From assembly GCA_937995275.1 (NCBI GenBank), contig CALKKN010000257.1, forward strand, positions 1 to 15,142: a DNA stretch of 15,142 bases, read 5' to 3'. The notes under the pieces were generated by a model. The model worked only from the letters and a program-made list of their open reading frames with translations, made no database searches and was not told the origin of the DNA. A program made the position numbers and the translations under genes. The DNA is from an uncultured Lysobacterales bacterium (GTDB lineage Bacteria > Pseudomonadota > Gammaproteobacteria > Xanthomonadales > SZUA-36). Shown here one piece after another: positions 14,036 to 15,142 of this stretch. How positions within the stretch are numbered: the first letter of the stretch is position 1; the number at the start of each line of letters is the position of its first letter.

Positions 14036-15142
14036 ATGTTCGAAATGGTGTTGCCAAATTCGCATGCGCTCGCGGTGATGGTGCTGATCTTCGTGGCACT
14101 GCTACTGTTCACTCGCGAGAGCATTCCGCTGCAGACCACCAGCCTGCTGGTGCTGGTCGCGCTGACTGTCGGCTTCACCCTGTTTCCATTCAAAAGCGAT
14201 GGGCAGGTGCTGCAGGCCAGCGACTTTTTCCTCGGCTTCGGGCACAAGGCGCTGGTGGCCGTCTGCGCCCTGATGATCGTCGGGCAGGGCCTGATCAGGA
14301 CCGGCGCGCTGGAACCGGTGGGACGCATCCTGGCAAAACTCTGGCGCAAGGGCCCCGCCATTTCCCTGCTGTTCACCATTCTGATCACGGCCGTCCTCAG
14401 CGCCTTCATCAACAACACGCCGGTCGTCGTGCTGATGCTGCCGATCCTGATCGGTGTCGCGGTCCGCACCGGCGATTCGCCCTCGGGCACGCTGATTCCA
14501 ATGGGTTTCGCCAGCATTCTCGGCGGCATGGCCACGACCATCGGCACGTCGACGAATCTGCTGGTCGTGAACGTGGCGGCGGACCTCGGCATGGATCCTT
14601 TCAACATGTTCGATTTCCTGGGACCCGCCAGCATCGCCGGTTTTTTCGCGGTTCTCTACCTGTGGCTGATTGCGCCGAGGATCACGCCCGTGCGGCAGCC
14701 GCCGATGAGCGGCACGGTATCGCGGCTGTACACGGCCCAGATACGCCTGGACAGGGGCAGCCCGGTGGTCGGCAAAACCCTGGCGGATGCCCTGCTGCGG
14801 GCCGGCGAAGGCATGAAAGTCGAATCCGTGCAGCGCGGTAGGGGCGTTTTCATCAATCCACTGCCCGACGTCGCACTCAAGGAGGGCGACCGCCTGACCA
14901 CGAGCGATACGCAGTCGAACCTGCGGGAATTCGCGAGGCTGCTCGGCGGCACGCTTTTTTCCGGCGACCAGGCCGTCGACGCCGCGCATCCCCTCAGCGC
15001 CGAGGGCCAGCAGATCGCGGAGGTGGCCATCACGCCGGCCTCGCGGCTCAACGGCGTCCGCATCGGCAATGCCAGGCTGCGGGCAAGTTACGGCCTGCGG
15101 CTGCTGGCGCTCGACCGTTACGAGGAATCACAGGCCCGCAAG
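14036..15142 (+). CDS. SLC13/DASS-type permease with RCK_C domains (partial, 3' end outside window)
   Basis: The frame stays open from the ATG at 14036 to the window edge (369 codons), so the C-terminal half is missing. The N-terminal part has several hydrophobic segments and two marks of the SLC13/divalent anion:Na+ symporter and related ion-transporter superfamily: N-N-T-P-V-V-V-L-M-L-P and, after a hydrophobic loop, T-S-T-N-L-L-V. From about residue 225 there is a soluble insert resembling an RCK_C (TrkA_C) domain, with a second copy starting about 315. Bacterial members of this layout carry carboxylates, sulfate or other anions, and the RCK_C repeats are thought to regulate them; the substrate cannot be named here. 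It starts 7 bp after the YyaL-like gene, suggesting co-transcription. No strong Shine-Dalgarno is visible. Confidence 0.88.
   Translation, partial: MFEMVLPNSHALAVMVLIFVALLLFTRESIPLQTTSLLVLVALTVGFTLFPFKSDGQVLQASDFFLGFGHKALVAVCALMIVGQGLIRTGALEPVGRILAKLWRKGPAISLLFTILITAVLSAFINNTPVVVLMLPILIGVAVRTGDSPSGTLIPMGFASILGGMATTIGTSTNLLVVNVAADLGMDPFNMFDFLGPASIAGFFAVLYLWLIAPRITPVRQPPMSGTVSRLYTAQIRLDRGSPVVGKTLADALLRAGEGMKVESVQRGRGVFINPLPDVALKEGDRLTTSDTQSNLREFARLLGGTLFSGDQAVDAAHPLSAEGQQIAEVAITPASRLNGVRIGNARLRASYGLRLLALDRYEESQARK

Noticed and set aside
14102..14989. A 295-codon minus-strand frame near the window end
   Set aside because: The plus strand encodes a permease with hydrophobic segments and SLC13 motifs over the same bases; the minus frame is highly polar and motif-free.

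Overview
The window is a high-GC stretch of a bacterial chromosome, almost certainly from a gammaproteobacterium. The block lptD-surA-pdxA-rsmA-apaH and the facing lgt-thyA-folA cluster are gammaproteobacterial hallmarks, and the products look like an LPS-bearing Gram-negative. The genus cannot be fixed from the sequence. Most of the window is housekeeping; the accessory-looking and partly decayed part lies in the first 750 bases.

Layout. (1) 2-175: the C-terminal end of a PlsC-type acyltransferase. (2) 176-751: no intact gene. It holds a hairpin, an AT-rich promoter region with two arrays of short direct repeats, a fasciclin (FAS1) gene that has lost its first half and its reading frame, and an antisense coding-like tail. 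(3) 752-1525: a C-factor-like short-chain dehydrogenase. (4) Minus strand 2259-1538: msrB translationally coupled to a DUF2007/zinc-ribbon gene. (5) Plus strand 2299-9707: a secreted zinc aminopeptidase (COG4324 type), lptD, surA, pdxA, rsmA and apaH, tightly packed. (6) Minus strand 11903-9622: lgt-thyA-folA, converging on apaH with an 86-bp 3' overlap. (7) Plus strand 11983-14028: a YyaL/DUF255 thioredoxin-domain protein. (8) 14036 to the window end: an SLC13-type permease with RCK_C domains, cut off at the edge.

How the genes fit together. LptD and SurA form an outer-membrane biogenesis pair: SurA chaperones beta-barrels, LptD among them. PdxA makes pyridoxal phosphate, RsmA dimethylates 16S rRNA and ApaH degrades Ap4A; apaG, usually between rsmA and apaH, is absent here. 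Lgt lipidates prolipoproteins, which would include the lipobox-bearing aminopeptidase upstream of lptD. ThyA and FolA form the dTMP/tetrahydrofolate cycle. MsrB repairs oxidised methionine.

The least ordinary part is the FAS1 locus. A well-formed promoter, Shine-Dalgarno and ATG lead into a 11-residue open frame whose TGA overlaps a GTG in the FAS1 frame. The promoter is overlaid by three TNNACAT direct repeats at 10-11 bp steps, a geometry reminiscent of CarH/LitR-type (MerR family, B12 light sensor) operators. I see no complete new multi-gene system in the window.
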